NCBI RefSeq assembly: GCF_006152065.1
Contig: NZ_VDFW01000030.1
Span: 1-64,000, forward strand
Length of the DNA: 64,000 nucleotides
Source of the DNA: Amycolatopsis alkalitolerans
Lineage (GTDB): Bacteria; Actinomycetota; Actinomycetes; Mycobacteriales; Pseudonocardiaceae
Direction: 5' to 3'
Numbering within the stretch: position 1 is the stretch's first letter; each line of letters starts with the position of its first letter. Below the pieces are notes generated by a model. It was not told where the DNA came from. It searched no databases and was given only the letters and a program-made list of their open reading frames with translations. Position numbers and translations under genes: made by a program. Shown one piece after another: positions 28,042 to 36,784 of this stretch.

Positions 28042-29490
28042 ATGAGCGAGTCCTGGGACGTCGTCGTCGTGGGTGGCGGGAACGCCGGGTTCTGCGCCGC
28101 GCAGTCCGCGCGGGAGCAGGGCGCGCGGGTGCTGCTGCTGGAGAAGGCGCCCCGCGAATGGGCCGGCGGCAACAGCTACTTCACCGCGGGCGCGATGCGA
28201 ACGGTCCATAATGGACTGGAGGACGTGGCGGACCTGGTGGAGCCGTTCGACACCCGGCGCACCGATCTCGATCCGTACCGTGCCGCGGACTTCCTGGGTG
28301 ATCTCCGGCGGGTGACCGGCGACCGGTGCGATCCGGCGCTCGCGGACATCCTGGTGGGACAGTCACGGTCCGCGATGAGCTGGCTGAAAGGGCTCGGACT
28401 GCGGTTCGAGCTGATGTTCCACCGGCAGGCCTACGAGGTCGGCGGCCGGTTCCGGTTCTGGGGCGGGCTCGCGGTCGGCACGGTCGGTGGCGGCAAGGGC
28501 ATGATCGCGGACCACCTCGCCGCGGCCGGGCGCCGGGGCATCACGGTGCGGTTCGGCGCGCACGTCACGGATCTGCTGACCACACAAGGAGAAGTGCACG
28601 GCGTCGTGCTCTCCGGCGGGGAGCGGATCGAGGCCACGAGCGTCGTGCTGACCAGCGGCGGGTTCGAGGCCAACGCGGCGATGCGCGCGGCCTACCTCGG
28701 CCCGGGGTGGGACCTCGCGCTGGTGCGCGGCACGCCCTACAACACCGGCGACGGCATCAGGATGGCGATCGCCGCGGGCGCGCAGCCCTACGGTCACTAC
28801 AGCGGATGCCATTCCGTCGCCTGGGACGCGGGGGCCCGCACGACCGGGGACCGGGAGCTGACCAACCAGCTCACCCGCGGCGGCTACCCGTTCGGCATCG
28901 TGGTCAACGCCGATGGTGAGCGGTTCGTCGACGAGGGCGCGGACTTCCGCAACTACACCTACGCCAAATACGGCGCGGAGATCCTCGCCCAGCCGGGAAG
29001 CCGCGCGGTGCAGGTGTTCGACGCGAAGGTCGCGCCGCTGTTGCGGCCGGAAGAGTACGCCGCGCCGGGCGTCACGAAGGTCGAGTCGGACACCCTGGAC
29101 GGGCTCGCGAAGGAACTCGGCATCGACGAGGCGCGGTTCAGGCGCACCGTCGAGGACTTCAACGGCGCGGTGACGGGGGAGCGGTTCAACCCGACCGTCA
29201 AGGACGGCAAGCGCGCCGAGGGCATCACGCCGGTCAAGTCGAACTGGGCGCAGCCACTGGACACCCCGCCGTTCACCGCGTTTCCGGTGACGTGCGGGAT
29301 CACGTTCACCTTCGGTGGCCTGCGGATCGACGACCGGTGCGCGGTGCTCGACACCGCGGGGCGCCGCGTTCCGGGCTTGTTCGCGGCCGGCGAGCTCGTC
29401 GGCGGGCTCTTCTACTTCAACTATCCGGGAGGTTCCGGCCTGACCGCCGGCGCCGTGTTCGGCCGCCGGGCCGGACGCGCCGCCGCCTGA
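28042..29490 (+). CDS. FAD-dependent tricarballylate dehydrogenase-like oxidoreductase (TcuA-like)
   Basis: A 482-residue flavoprotein of the FAD-binding-2/fumarate reductase family. The dinucleotide fold VVVVGGGNAGFCAA (7-20), FGGLRID and the C-terminal FNYPGGSGLTAG are visible. TcuA oxidises tricarballylate to cis-aconitate; the closely related KstD and FrdA enzymes remain alternatives. AAGGGAAGA precedes the ATG, 11 bases after the PrpF-like gene stop. The TcuB partner that re-oxidises the flavin in Salmonella is absent here. Confidence 0.85.
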   Translation: MSESWDVVVVGGGNAGFCAAQSAREQGARVLLLEKAPREWAGGNSYFTAGAMRTVHNGLEDVADLVEPFDTRRTDLDPYRAADFLGDLRRVTGDRCDPALADILVGQSRSAMSWLKGLGLRFELMFHRQAYEVGGRFRFWGGLAVGTVGGGKGMIADHLAAAGRRGITVRFGAHVTDLLTTQGEVHGVVLSGGERIEATSVVLTSGGFEANAAMRAAYLGPGWDLALVRGTPYNTGDGIRMAIAAGAQPYGHYSGCHSVAWDAGARTTGDRELTNQLTRGGYPFGIVVNADGERFVDEGADFRNYTYAKYGAEILAQPGSRAVQVFDAKVAPLLRPEEYAAPGVTKVESDTLDGLAKELGIDEARFRRTVEDFNGAVTGERFNPTVKDGKRAEGITPVKSNWAQPLDTPPFTAFPVTCGITFTFGGLRIDDRCAVLDTAGRRVPGLFAAGELVGGLFYFNYPGGSGLTAGAVFGRRAGRAAA

Positions 29491-29522
29491 CCTGACCACG
29501 ACCCGTCAAGGAGGACGGAGCC

Positions 29523-30887
29523 ATGACTTCAGCACACCTGGCCGCCCGGCTCGACCGGCTGCCGCTCGGGCGGTTCCACCGGCGCGTGCTCTACGCGCTC
29601 GCGGTGGCGTTCGTCTTCGAGTTCGGTGACCTCAACACGTTCGCCTACGCGGCGCCGGCACTGAAGAAGTACGTGCACCTGACCGTGAACGACGTGGCTT
29701 TCGCCACCTCCGCGTCGTTCCTGGGCATGTTCGCCGGCGCGGTGCTCGGCGGCCGGTTCGCCGACCGGGTCGGCCGCCGCCGCGCCCTGCTGGTCTCGGT
29801 GACCGTGTTCTCGGTGTTCTCGCTGCTCAACGCGGGCGCCTGGAACGTGCCGACGCTCGCGCTCGCCCGCCTGCTCACCGGCGTCGGGCTCTCGGCGATG
29901 ACCGTCGCGGCGACGACGTACATCTCCGAGACGATGCCGGCCGCGCACCGCGGGCGCATGCAGGCCGGCGTGATGGCGATCGGGCTGCTCGGCATCCCGA
30001 TCATGTCGTTCACCGCGCGCGGCGTCATCCCGCTGGGCGCCGAGGCGTGGCGGCTGGTGTTCGTCTTCGGCGGCCTCGGGCTCATCGCGCTGCCGTTCAT
30101 CGCTCGCCTGCCCGAGAGCCCGCGGTGGCTGCTGCGCCACGGCGGCGACGCCGAGCGCGCGGTGGCCGGCATCGAGGCCGAGACCGGGGGCCCGCTGCCC
30201 GAACCCGAGCCGGCCGACGAGGTCGTCGAGACCAAGGTCCGCTACCGCGAGCTGCTGCGAGGCCGGCTCGGCAGGCGCACCCTGATGCTCGCCGTCGCGT
30301 GGATCTTCCAGACGCTCGGTTTCTACGGTTTCGTGGCCTGGGTGCCGACCTTGCTCGCGGAACACGGGTTCAGCCTCGTGCACAGCCTCACGTTCTCCGC
30401 ACTGACCACCCTGGGCGCCGTGCCGGGCGCGCTGCTGGCGTGGGTGATCTCCGACCGGTTCGGGCGCAAGCTGCCGATCGCGCTCGTCGCGACGGCGGTC
30501 GCGGTGTGCGGGCTCGCGTACGGCATGACGTTCAACGCGGTCGCGATCGTGGCGTTCGGGTTCTGCGTCAACGCGCTGATCCAGACCTTCGCCGCGCTGA
30601 TCTACGCCTACACGCCCGAGCTGTACCCGACGGAGCTGCGCAATTCCGGCAACGGACTGGTCTACGGCCTCGGCAGGCTGAGCAACATCGCCGGCCCGCT
30701 GATCGTCGCGGCGATCTTCGGAGCGTTCGGGTACCAGCCGGTGTTCGTCTACATCGGAGCGTGCTGGCTCGTCGTCGCGGTCACGATCGGCCTGTTCGGC
30801 CCGCGTACGGGTATGCGCAACCTGGAAGGCATCGCCGGGGAACCGGACCCGGTCGCACGCGCGCGCACTGTCCCCGTAACGGAGTAG
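29523..30887 (+). CDS. MFS transporter (organic acid:H+ symporter-like)
   Basis: A 454-residue major facilitator with 12 predicted membrane segments. Motif A GGRFADRVGRRRAL and LPESPRWLLRHGG place it near the aromatic acid/metabolite-H+ symporter families. As third gene of the operon it is the obvious importer of the tricarboxylate. A strong AAGGAGG precedes the ATG. Its C-terminal third resembles the truncated transporter remnant at 32.8-33.2 kb. Confidence 0.88.
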   Translation: MTSAHLAARLDRLPLGRFHRRVLYALAVAFVFEFGDLNTFAYAAPALKKYVHLTVNDVAFATSASFLGMFAGAVLGGRFADRVGRRRALLVSVTVFSVFSLLNAGAWNVPTLALARLLTGVGLSAMTVAATTYISETMPAAHRGRMQAGVMAIGLLGIPIMSFTARGVIPLGAEAWRLVFVFGGLGLIALPFIARLPESPRWLLRHGGDAERAVAGIEAETGGPLPEPEPADEVVETKVRYRELLRGRLGRRTLMLAVAWIFQTLGFYGFVAWVPTLLAEHGFSLVHSLTFSALTTLGAVPGALLAWVISDRFGRKLPIALVATAVAVCGLAYGMTFNAVAIVAFGFCVNALIQTFAALIYAYTPELYPTELRNSGNGLVYGLGRLSNIAGPLIVAAIFGAFGYQPVFVYIGACWLVVAVTIGLFGPRTGMRNLEGIAGEPDPVARARTVPVTE

Positions 30888-30896
30888 GCCGGACCG

Positions 30897-31100
30897 CTAC
30901 ACCAGCGCGGCGGCGCGCTCGCGGGCGCGGCGGGCCAGATCCCGGTAGGCCGCCGCGCTCGTCAGGTCGCGCGCTTCGGCGGCGAGACGTTCGTGCAACC
31001 GGCTTTTCGCCCGGAACCAGGCGGCGACGTCGGCGGCGGACGCCGTCGCCGAGGGCCGGTGGGATGCCAGGGACTGCAGCTCGATCAGCGTATTGCTCAT
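30897..31100 (-). CDS. Small helical protein of unknown function
   Basis: A 67-residue protein (MSNTLIELQSL..., ending RERAAALV), predicted largely helical and rich in Ala and Arg. GGAGG lies five bases before the ATG, which is better than for most real genes here. It has no recognised domain and is convergent with the transporter gene. I cannot assign a function. Confidence 0.65.
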   Translation of the reverse strand: MSNTLIELQSLASHRPSATASAADVAAWFRAKSRLHERLAAEARDLTSAAAYRDLARRARERAAALV

Positions 31101-31511
31101 GGTTGCCTCCGTTGTCCGCGTGCTGCCTCAGTTGACCAGGGCGAACGCGGGCGAAGGCAGGGGAAGTGGCCACCTTCGTCCCGGGGAAAGTGACGCCGGT
31201 CACCATGGACCATGGATCTTCGCGGAGGGGACTTTCGGCTCCTGGCACCGCGGCCGCGGGCGAGGGATCCTGGAATTGCCGGGGAAACCCGGTGACCCGC
31301 CCGAGGTGCTGGACTAATCGTCGAGGCTTCCCGAGCCTGGATTGACCCATCGTCGCAAGACGGGGAATTCCGCCCCCGGGCGGGCCTTTTCGTGCCCGCA
31401 GGGCGCCATCACCCGCTTCCGGTGGTCTTCCGCGTGCCGGAAACACCGGGTGGTGCGCGCGCCGGGTCCTTGCCAGCCTGGACACGGGCCCCGGCGAAAG
31501 GACGCGCGACC
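31101..31511. other. Gene-free intergenic region
   Basis: 411 bases between the small helical gene (minus) and the LLM oxidoreductase (plus). It holds the divergent promoters and a GC hairpin followed by TTTT (about 31370-31390). No reading frame with supporting signals is seen. Confidence 0.5.
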
Positions 31512-32543
31512 ATGGAGTTCGGCATCTTCGAATCATTCGACCAGAGCCGCGGTGGCGCGGCCGGGGAGTTGCTGGAGGCGCGGCTGCGGTTCGCCGCCGA
31601 GGCCGAGCGGCTGGGGGTCGGGCATTACCACGTCACGGAGCACCATGGGACGCCCCTTTCGGTGTGCCCGTCGCCGAACCTGTTCATCGCGGCGCTGAGC
31701 CAGCGGACCGAGCGGATGCGGATCGGCGCGCTGGTCAACGTCCTGCCCAGCTACGACCCGTTCCGGCTGGCCGAGGAGATCGCCACGCTCGACCAGCTCA
31801 CCGGCGGCCGGCTCGACTTCGGGGTCGGCTCGGGGGTGAGCCCGTACGAGCTCGAGATCTTCGGGATCGAGATCGCGCAGGCGAAACCGCGGTACGCGGA
31901 GACGCTGGAAGCGGTCACGAGCGCCCTGCGCACCGGGCGAATGCGCCACGAAGGCCGGCTGCTGCGGTCCTACGACGCCGAACTGTCCGTGCTTCCGGTG
32001 CAGCGCCCGTACCCGCCGCTGTGGTACGCCTCGAGCAACGCGGCGACGGCGGAGTGGGCGGGCCGCAATGCGGTCAACTTCGTGGGCAGGTGGAATCGCG
32101 GCGCGATCACCGACATCGTGCGAACCTATTGGGACGCTTGGCATTCCGGCACCGGTGAGCGCATCAACGGGCCCGTCGCGCGGCCCGTCGCCGGGATCGC
32201 CGGCAGCGTGGTGATCGCCTCCAGCGAGCAGCGGGCGCGCGATCTGTTCGGCCGCGCGAACGACCTGTTCTGCGAACGCCTGACCCATCTGTGGCACCGC
32301 AACGGCGATCACCGGGTGGACGCGGCGTTCAGCACCGAAGCGTCGCTCGCGAGCGGTGCGGCCTGCGTGGGGACCGCGGAACAGGTGCGGGACCAGGTCG
32401 TCCACCAGATCGAGACGTCCGGGGCGAACTACTTCGAGATGTCGATCTTTTTCGGCGACATGAGCCTCGACGAGGGCCTGTACAGCCTGCGCGCGTTCAT
32501 GGAGCACGTCGCCCCGGCCGCACGAGCGGCCGCCCCTGGCTAG
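31512..32543 (+). CDS. LLM-class flavin-dependent oxidoreductase
   Basis: A 343-residue luciferase-like monooxygenase. N-terminal MEFGIFESFDQ, the HVTEHHGTP region, and a TIM-barrel pattern with VGSGVSPYEL and PLWYASSNAATAEWAG fit the family. These enzymes use FMNH2 or F420 to oxidise varied substrates; which cofactor is used cannot be told by eye. GAAAGGACG precedes the ATG. Its stop overlaps the stop of a truncated TetR remnant on the other strand. Confidence 0.88.
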   Translation: MEFGIFESFDQSRGGAAGELLEARLRFAAEAERLGVGHYHVTEHHGTPLSVCPSPNLFIAALSQRTERMRIGALVNVLPSYDPFRLAEEIATLDQLTGGRLDFGVGSGVSPYELEIFGIEIAQAKPRYAETLEAVTSALRTGRMRHEGRLLRSYDAELSVLPVQRPYPPLWYASSNAATAEWAGRNAVNFVGRWNRGAITDIVRTYWDAWHSGTGERINGPVARPVAGIAGSVVIASSEQRARDLFGRANDLFCERLTHLWHRNGDHRVDAAFSTEASLASGAACVGTAEQVRDQVVHQIETSGANYFEMSIFFGDMSLDEGLYSLRAFMEHVAPAARAAAPG

Positions 32544-32767
32544 CCGGACAGCGAGTTCGCCGAGGACGTCGCGAACAGCATGCGCGCGGCGGTCTCCTCG
32601 GCCGCGCCCGGCGCCACGCGGCCCGTGACCGTCGCGAGATAGGCGGCGACGGTCGCGGTGATCGAGCCGTGGATCTCGATCGCGCGCGACTGAAGCTCCG
32701 GATGGCGTTCACTCTCGCGGAACACGACCCGGTGCATCGGGGTCTGCTCACCGAGCAGCCGGCACTA
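32540..32767 (-). pseudogene. TetR-family regulator remnant (C-terminal part only)
   Basis: About 73 codons, LLGEQTPMHRVVFRESERHP and onward, resemble the C-terminal ligand domain of TetR regulators. An in-frame TAG at 32765-32767 closes the frame, and no helix-turn-helix is present. The missing 5' part would have lain to the right, where a transporter remnant now starts. No ribosome binding site precedes the internal ATG at 32737. Confidence 0.7.
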
Positions 32768-32811
32768 CCGGGCCCACAGCGCGCCGATCGCGGCACGCGG
32801 ATACGCCGGCG

Positions 32812-33234
32812 GCCTGGCCGGTGGCCGACCGCTTCGGGATGCGCGGGCCGATCGCGGTGTTCAGCCTCGTCTTGGCCGCGAGCGGGGTCGCGTACGGGCT
32901 GACCTTCGAGCCCGCCGCGATCATCGCCTTCGGCATCGTGGTCGCCGCGCTGAACCAGACGCTGGTCGCGCTGATGTACTCCTACCCGCCACGGCTGTTC
33001 CCGACCGGGGTGCGGGCGACGGGAACCGGGTTCTGCTACGGGCTCGGGCGCGTGCTCAACGCGGTCGGCCCGCTCGTGATCGGGCAGATCTACCTCAGCG
33101 CGGGCTACGTCCCGGTGTTCGTGTTCATCGGCGCCTGCGGTGCGATGATCACGGTTTCGGTGCTGCTGGCGCCCGCCCGCGCCCGGCTCGCCCCGTCCGT
33201 CGCCCGGCGCGCGACCGAGCTGTCCGGACGCTGA
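32812..33234 (+). pseudogene. MFS transporter remnant (C-terminal third)
   Basis: About 140 codons beginning with a motif-A-like WPVADRFGMRG and continuing through four or five membrane segments (FCYGLGRVLNAVGPLVIG, YVPVFVFIGACG) to a normal-looking end. Full MFS proteins have about 450 residues, so roughly the first 300 are gone. The GTG at 32821 has no ribosome binding site. It resembles the intact transporter at 29.5 kb but differs at many positions, so it is a decayed paralogue. Confidence 0.75.
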
Positions 33235-33259
33235 CCTGGGATCCACGTCACGCTCCAGA

Positions 33260-33305
33260 TAGTTGTTATATGCAACTAGCGGGTTATAGTTGTATGTGAC
33301 AACCA
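33260..33305. promoter_or_regulatory. Two MarR-type operators
   Basis: Inverted repeats TAGTTG-ttatatg-CAACTA (33260-33278) and TAGTTG-tatgtga-CAACCA (33287-33305) lie 27 bases apart, directly before the marR-like gene. They overlap the AT-rich promoter segment, which fits autorepression. Confidence 0.75.
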
Positions 33306-33321
33306 AGTTCGGAGGTGAGCC

Positions 33322-33786
33322 ATGGAGGGCAGCGCCGACCGGGCCGTCGCGCTGATGCGCGAACTGCGCACCGCCGGGCAGCTTCAGCACGCGTGGACCA
33401 TGCAGTCCTGGCAGCAGGGCACGACCGCGCTGCATCCCGCCGCGATCCTGCTCCTGTCGGACCTGCGACAGCACGGCGAGAGCCGGCCTTCGGAGCTCGC
33501 GAAGCGCAAGATGGTCGATATCTCGGTGATCTCGCGGCAGGTCACGCAACTGGCCGCCGCCGGGCTCATCGAGCGCAGGCCCGCTCCGGAGGACGGGCGG
33601 GCGAGCCTGATCCGGCTCTCGGAGGCCGGCGAGGCGCTGCTCGGCCAGTGGCGCGAACGGCATCTCGGTTTCGTCGAGCGTGCGCTCGAAGGGTGGACCG
33701 ACGAGGAGATCGAGAGGCTCACCGCCCGCCTGAACCTGATGAACGAAGGGATGCGTGGCGCGCTGGCCGCGGGGGCGACCCGTTAA
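33322..33786 (+). CDS. MarR-family transcriptional regulator
   Basis: A 154-residue winged-helix protein with RPSELAKRKMVDISVISRQV as the recognition region and a wing containing RRPAPEDGRASLIRLSEAG. MarR proteins are dimeric repressors released by small phenolic or lipid-like ligands. GGAGGTGAGCC precedes the ATG. It lies 50 bases before a thioesterase gene, which it probably controls together with itself. Confidence 0.92.
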   Translation: MEGSADRAVALMRELRTAGQLQHAWTMQSWQQGTTALHPAAILLLSDLRQHGESRPSELAKRKMVDISVISRQVTQLAAAGLIERRPAPEDGRASLIRLSEAGEALLGQWRERHLGFVERALEGWTDEEIERLTARLNLMNEGMRGALAAGATR

Positions 33787-33826
33787 GACAACTGTCATAA
33801 TATCGGGGGACGAGGACCGTTGTCTT
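33785..33826 (+). promoter_or_regulatory. Possible MarR operator/promoter of the thioesterase gene
   Basis: The arms AAGACAAC (33785-33792) and GTTGTCTT (33819-33826) form a perfect 8-base inverted repeat around a CATAAT that could be a -10 element. The half-site core resembles the GTTG/CAAC arms before the marR gene. The assignment is tentative. Confidence 0.5.
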
Positions 33827-33836
33827 GGGAGTGCGC

Positions 33837-34325
33837 ATGACCGAACGGCAGAAGACGATCACCTGGCAGGACCCGCTGGCCTCGGCCGCGGAAGGCCGGA
33901 CGATGAGCGGGCTGGAGTACCTGACGGCCATCGCCGAAGGGCGGCTCCCGGGCGCGCCGATCGGTGCCCATCTGGGCATGCGGGTGGTCAAGGTCTCCGA
34001 CGGCGAGGTCGTTTTCGCCGCGACGGCCGACGAATCCCTGTACAACCCGATCGGCATGATCCACGGCGGCGTCGCCGCGACACTGCTCGACTCCGCGATC
34101 GGCTGTGCCGTGCACACGAAGCTCCCGGCCGGGGTCGGCTACTCCTCGATCGAGCTGAAGGTCAGCTACCTCAAGGCGATCCATCCGTCCGCGGGCGAGC
34201 TGCGGGCGGTCGGCCGAGTGGTCAAGGCCGGTTCGCGGGTCTCGTTCGGCGAGGGAGAGCTGCACGACGCGTCCGGCACGCTGCTCGCGACCGCGTCCAG
34301 CAGCTGCCTGATCATGCGGCCGTGA
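33837..34325 (+). CDS. PaaI-type hotdog-fold acyl-CoA thioesterase
   Basis: A hotdog-fold protein of about 162 residues. LYNPIGMIHGGVAATLLDSAIG carries the family His-Gly-Gly and the helix after it, and YSSIELKVSYLKA and GEGELHDASGTLLATASSSC complete the fold. Members cleave CoA thioesters of phenylacetyl-like or medium acyl groups. I chose the ATG at 33837 with GGGAG upstream; GTG 33831 and TTG 33825 are in frame. Confidence 0.88.
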   Translation: MTERQKTITWQDPLASAAEGRTMSGLEYLTAIAEGRLPGAPIGAHLGMRVVKVSDGEVVFAATADESLYNPIGMIHGGVAATLLDSAIGCAVHTKLPAGVGYSSIELKVSYLKAIHPSAGELRAVGRVVKAGSRVSFGEGELHDASGTLLATASSSCLIMRP

Positions 34326-34360
34326 CTCCCTGATGCCGGCCAGCCGGTCACCGAAACGGT

Positions 34361-35146
34361 TCATTCCTCGTCGGTGAGCTTGTCCCGCAACTGCTCGAGC
34401 GTCTGCGCGAGCAGCCGGGACACGTGCATCTGCGAGATGCCGACGCGCTGGGCGATCTGCGTCTGCGTCATGTTCCCGAAGAAGCGCAGCATCAGGATCG
34501 TGCGTTCGCGTTCGGGCAGTTCCTGCAGAAGTGGTTGCAGGGCTTCATGGTTTTCGACCGACTCGAGCCCGCTGTCCTCTTCGCCGAGCGTGTCGGCGAG
34601 TGAGGCGGACTCGTTCTCGTCGCCCGCTGGTTTGTCGACGGAGATCGCGTAGTAGGCGTTGCCCGCCTGGAGGCCCTCGCTGACCTCGTCCACGCTGAGG
34701 TTCAGCGCGCGGGCGATCTCGGTGGGCGTCGGGGCGCGGCCGAGTCGCTGCCCGAGCTCACCGCTGGCGTGGCCGATCTGCAGGTGCAGTTCCTTGAGCC
34801 GCCGCGGTACGCGCACCGACCAGCTGGCGTCGCGGAAGTGCCGGCGGACCTCGCCCATGATCGTCGGCACGGCGAAGGACAGGAAATCGCTGCCACGGCC
34901 GGGGTCGAACCGGTCCACCGCGTTGATCAGGCCGACGCGCGCGACCTGTACCAGATCATCATGGGTCTCGCCGCGCCCGCCGAACCGCCGCGCGATGTGC
35001 TCGGCCACGGACAGATACTCGGTGACCAGCCTGCTCCGCAGCTCCTCGTACCGCGGACCCCCGCGACCGGCCTGCGCCAGTTGCTCGAACATTGCGGTCT
35101 TCTCGTCGTCGCTCAACTCGCCGCGTGAAGGTCCCGCCGGTCTCAT
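34361..35146 (-). CDS. SigB/SigF-type alternative sigma factor
   Basis: A 261-residue sigma-70 group 3 protein. Region 2 has DDLVQVARVGLINAVDRFDP and FLSFAVPTIMGEVRRHFRD, region 3 follows with VRVPRRLKELH, and region 4 has LPERERTILMLRFFGNMTQ and GISQMHVSRLL. This is the stress/sporulation SigF class, normally held by an RsbW-like anti-sigma factor. Genes for an antagonist and an anti-sigma factor lie upstream on the same strand, so all three form a partner-switching module. Confidence 0.93.
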   Translation of the reverse strand: MRPAGPSRGELSDDEKTAMFEQLAQAGRGGPRYEELRSRLVTEYLSVAEHIARRFGGRGETHDDLVQVARVGLINAVDRFDPGRGSDFLSFAVPTIMGEVRRHFRDASWSVRVPRRLKELHLQIGHASGELGQRLGRAPTPTEIARALNLSVDEVSEGLQAGNAYYAISVDKPAGDENESASLADTLGEEDSGLESVENHEALQPLLQELPERERTILMLRFFGNMTQTQIAQRVGISQMHVSRLLAQTLEQLRDKLTDEE

Positions 35147-35197
35147 GGTCCGGGCTACCCGCGCATCCGGCTGCCCAACCGTGGTTGGCCCGCGTTT

Positions 35198-35492
35198 AAC
35201 TTCTCCATCCCCGGCCAGAACCTGCATGTGGCCGAGCTGTCGGCCGCGCTGTGCCGGCAGGGTCATGAAGTCACGCGCGGCCACTGTCCGGTCCGCACGG
35301 CGCACTTCTGGATGTCCGGGCTGGCCTCGCTGCTCGCGGCCCACGACCTCGATCTTTCCCGTGGTTCAGACCTTTCACGGGCTCGGTGTGGTCAAGCGGC
35401 GCCATCCGGGCGCGGCCGACACCAGCCCGTCCGAGCGGGTCGCGATCGAGCGGCTGATCGGCAAGAACGCGACCAGGGTCGCGGCCACCTAA
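35198..35492 (+). pseudogene. Glycosyltransferase family 4 pseudogene
   Basis: Recognisable GT4 pieces in broken frames: SIPGQNLHVAELSAALCRQG, then after a loss of about 80 residues AHFWMSGLASLLAAHDLDL, then after a frameshift PVVQTFHGLGVVKRRHPGAAD and VAIERLIGKNATRVAAT before a stop. The C-terminal domain is missing. The order matches the N-terminal half of actinobacterial GT4 enzymes. It lies on the plus strand between the sigma-factor and antagonist genes. Bases 35493-35689 beyond it hold nothing I recognise. Confidence 0.8.
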
Positions 35493-35689
35493 GGGTTTCG
35501 CGACCGCCCTCGCCGTGAGGCCGCGCTGTTCGACCCGGACCACGCTCATCGTCGGCGAGCCATACCTGGCTGATCCGAAGCTCGTACGGCCGATGGCCAT
35601 CGGCGAAATCGGCGGTGACGCGGCCGCCGTGCACGGGGCGGGCCGCAGAACATCGCGGGAATGGAGAAGGCCGTGCTGGCCGAGCCGGA

Positions 35690-36091
35690 TCACCCCGGCC
35701 CGGGTACCGGCTGCGGCCGGTCCCCTGCGTCCCAGCCGGCGGACACGACCTTGAGCGCGGCGGGCACGGTGGGCTGCACCGGCAGCCGGCGGGCGAGACC
35801 GGTCACCTCGAGAGGCCTGGCCACGGCCCGTGACCTGCCGACCAGTGCCCACCGCAGGTGCCGGCGCGCGGCGCCCGCGTTGGTGTCGAGCAGGACCTGC
35901 AGTCCGGCCGAGCCGAGGAAGGTCACCCGGTCGAGGTCCAGGACGAAGGTGCGCTCCGCGGTCAGCTGGTCGCCGACGAACGCGCGCAGGCAGGGTGCGC
36001 CCAGCGCGTCGATCTCGCCCGTCGCGCGGGCCAGGAGGATGCCGTCCTGATGCTGTTCGGTTTCGATCTGGACGTCGCTCGGTGTGTGCAC
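35690..36091 (-). CDS. STAS-domain anti-sigma factor antagonist
   Basis: About 133 residues with one STAS domain. The phospho-acceptor Ser is about S61 in RVTFLGSAGLQVLL. In its unphosphorylated state such a protein binds the anti-sigma factor and frees the sigma factor. I chose the GTG at 36091 because GGAG lies five bases before it; a GTG at 36118 is possible. The gene lies between the anti-sigma gene and the glycosyltransferase pseudogene. Confidence 0.87.
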   Translation of the reverse strand: MHTPSDVQIETEQHQDGILLARATGEIDALGAPCLRAFVGDQLTAERTFVLDLDRVTFLGSAGLQVLLDTNAGAARRHLRWALVGRSRAVARPLEVTGLARRLPVQPTVPAALKVVSAGWDAGDRPQPVPGPG

Positions 36092-36210
36092 GGCGTCTCC
36101 GATCTGTTGAGGGTTCACGGAAACGGGACGCACGACCCGACGCTGATGGAACCTGAAACCGCCGGTCGCGTGCGCACTCGCTTGCCCGGCACGGCTGACC
36201 ATCCAGCCGC

Positions 36211-36606
36211 TCAACTCCGACCGTACGGACGAGGTGAACGGCTCGCAAGCCGCGCCCACACGGTTTTGCCCCCATCCGGTGACGGTGTGCACCCCCAGTC
36301 ACGAGCGGTCCGCTCGACCAGCACCATGCCGAACCCGCCCGTGGTACCACCCGCACGGATATAGGCGGGATGCGGGCTGTCGTCCGACACGGAAATGACC
36401 AGCAGGCCCCGGTACAGCTCGAGACGCAGCTTCGGGATCGATTCCGTGTGCTCGAGCGTGTTCTCCACCAGCTCGCTCGTGACCGTCTCGGCCTCGGCGG
36501 TCAGCCCGGCGATCCGCCAGTCGACACATACCCGGCTGACGAACCGCCGCGCCGCGCGCGGTGCTTCCGGGCTCCTTGCGAGGACGATTTCCGCACTACT
36601 TCGCAT
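36211..36606 (-). CDS. RsbW/SpoIIAB-like anti-sigma factor kinase
   Basis: About 131 residues with a GHKL ATPase fold: the N-box in [12 protein letters not shown], a G1-like region [10 protein letters not shown] and a G2-like [12 protein letters not shown]. It would bind the sigma factor and phosphorylate the STAS antagonist. The G1 box has Asp-Asp-Ser in place of the usual Asp-x-Gly. I chose the ATG at 36606 with GGGGAG nine bases upstream; the ATG at 36630 is in frame. Confidence 0.85.
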   Translation of the reverse strand: MRSSAEIVLARSPEAPRAARRFVSRVCVDWRIAGLTAEAETVTSELVENTLEHTESIPKLRLELYRGLLVISVSDDSPHPAYIRAGGTTGGFGMVLVERTARDWGCTPSPDGGKTVWARLASRSPRPYGRS

Positions 36607-36784
36607 CGAGCGTTTCTCCCCAACCTGCACGGTCGGGACGGTAGTACCCCCCGCGGGCGGCCTGAAACCGTCTCAAGTGGACGTGCCGGGTGCCGCTCGC
36701 GGATTGAGGGCTTGCCTGGGTTTTGGCGGAAGAGGACAGTGGGTAGGCCAGGTCGGCACTATGCGCGACGAAGGCGAGGATGCG

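Noticed and set aside
35493-35689. Possible further coding remnant (frame with LIVGEPYLADPKLVRP)
   Set aside because: I could not match it to a family or to the missing glycosyltransferase half, and there is no start signal.
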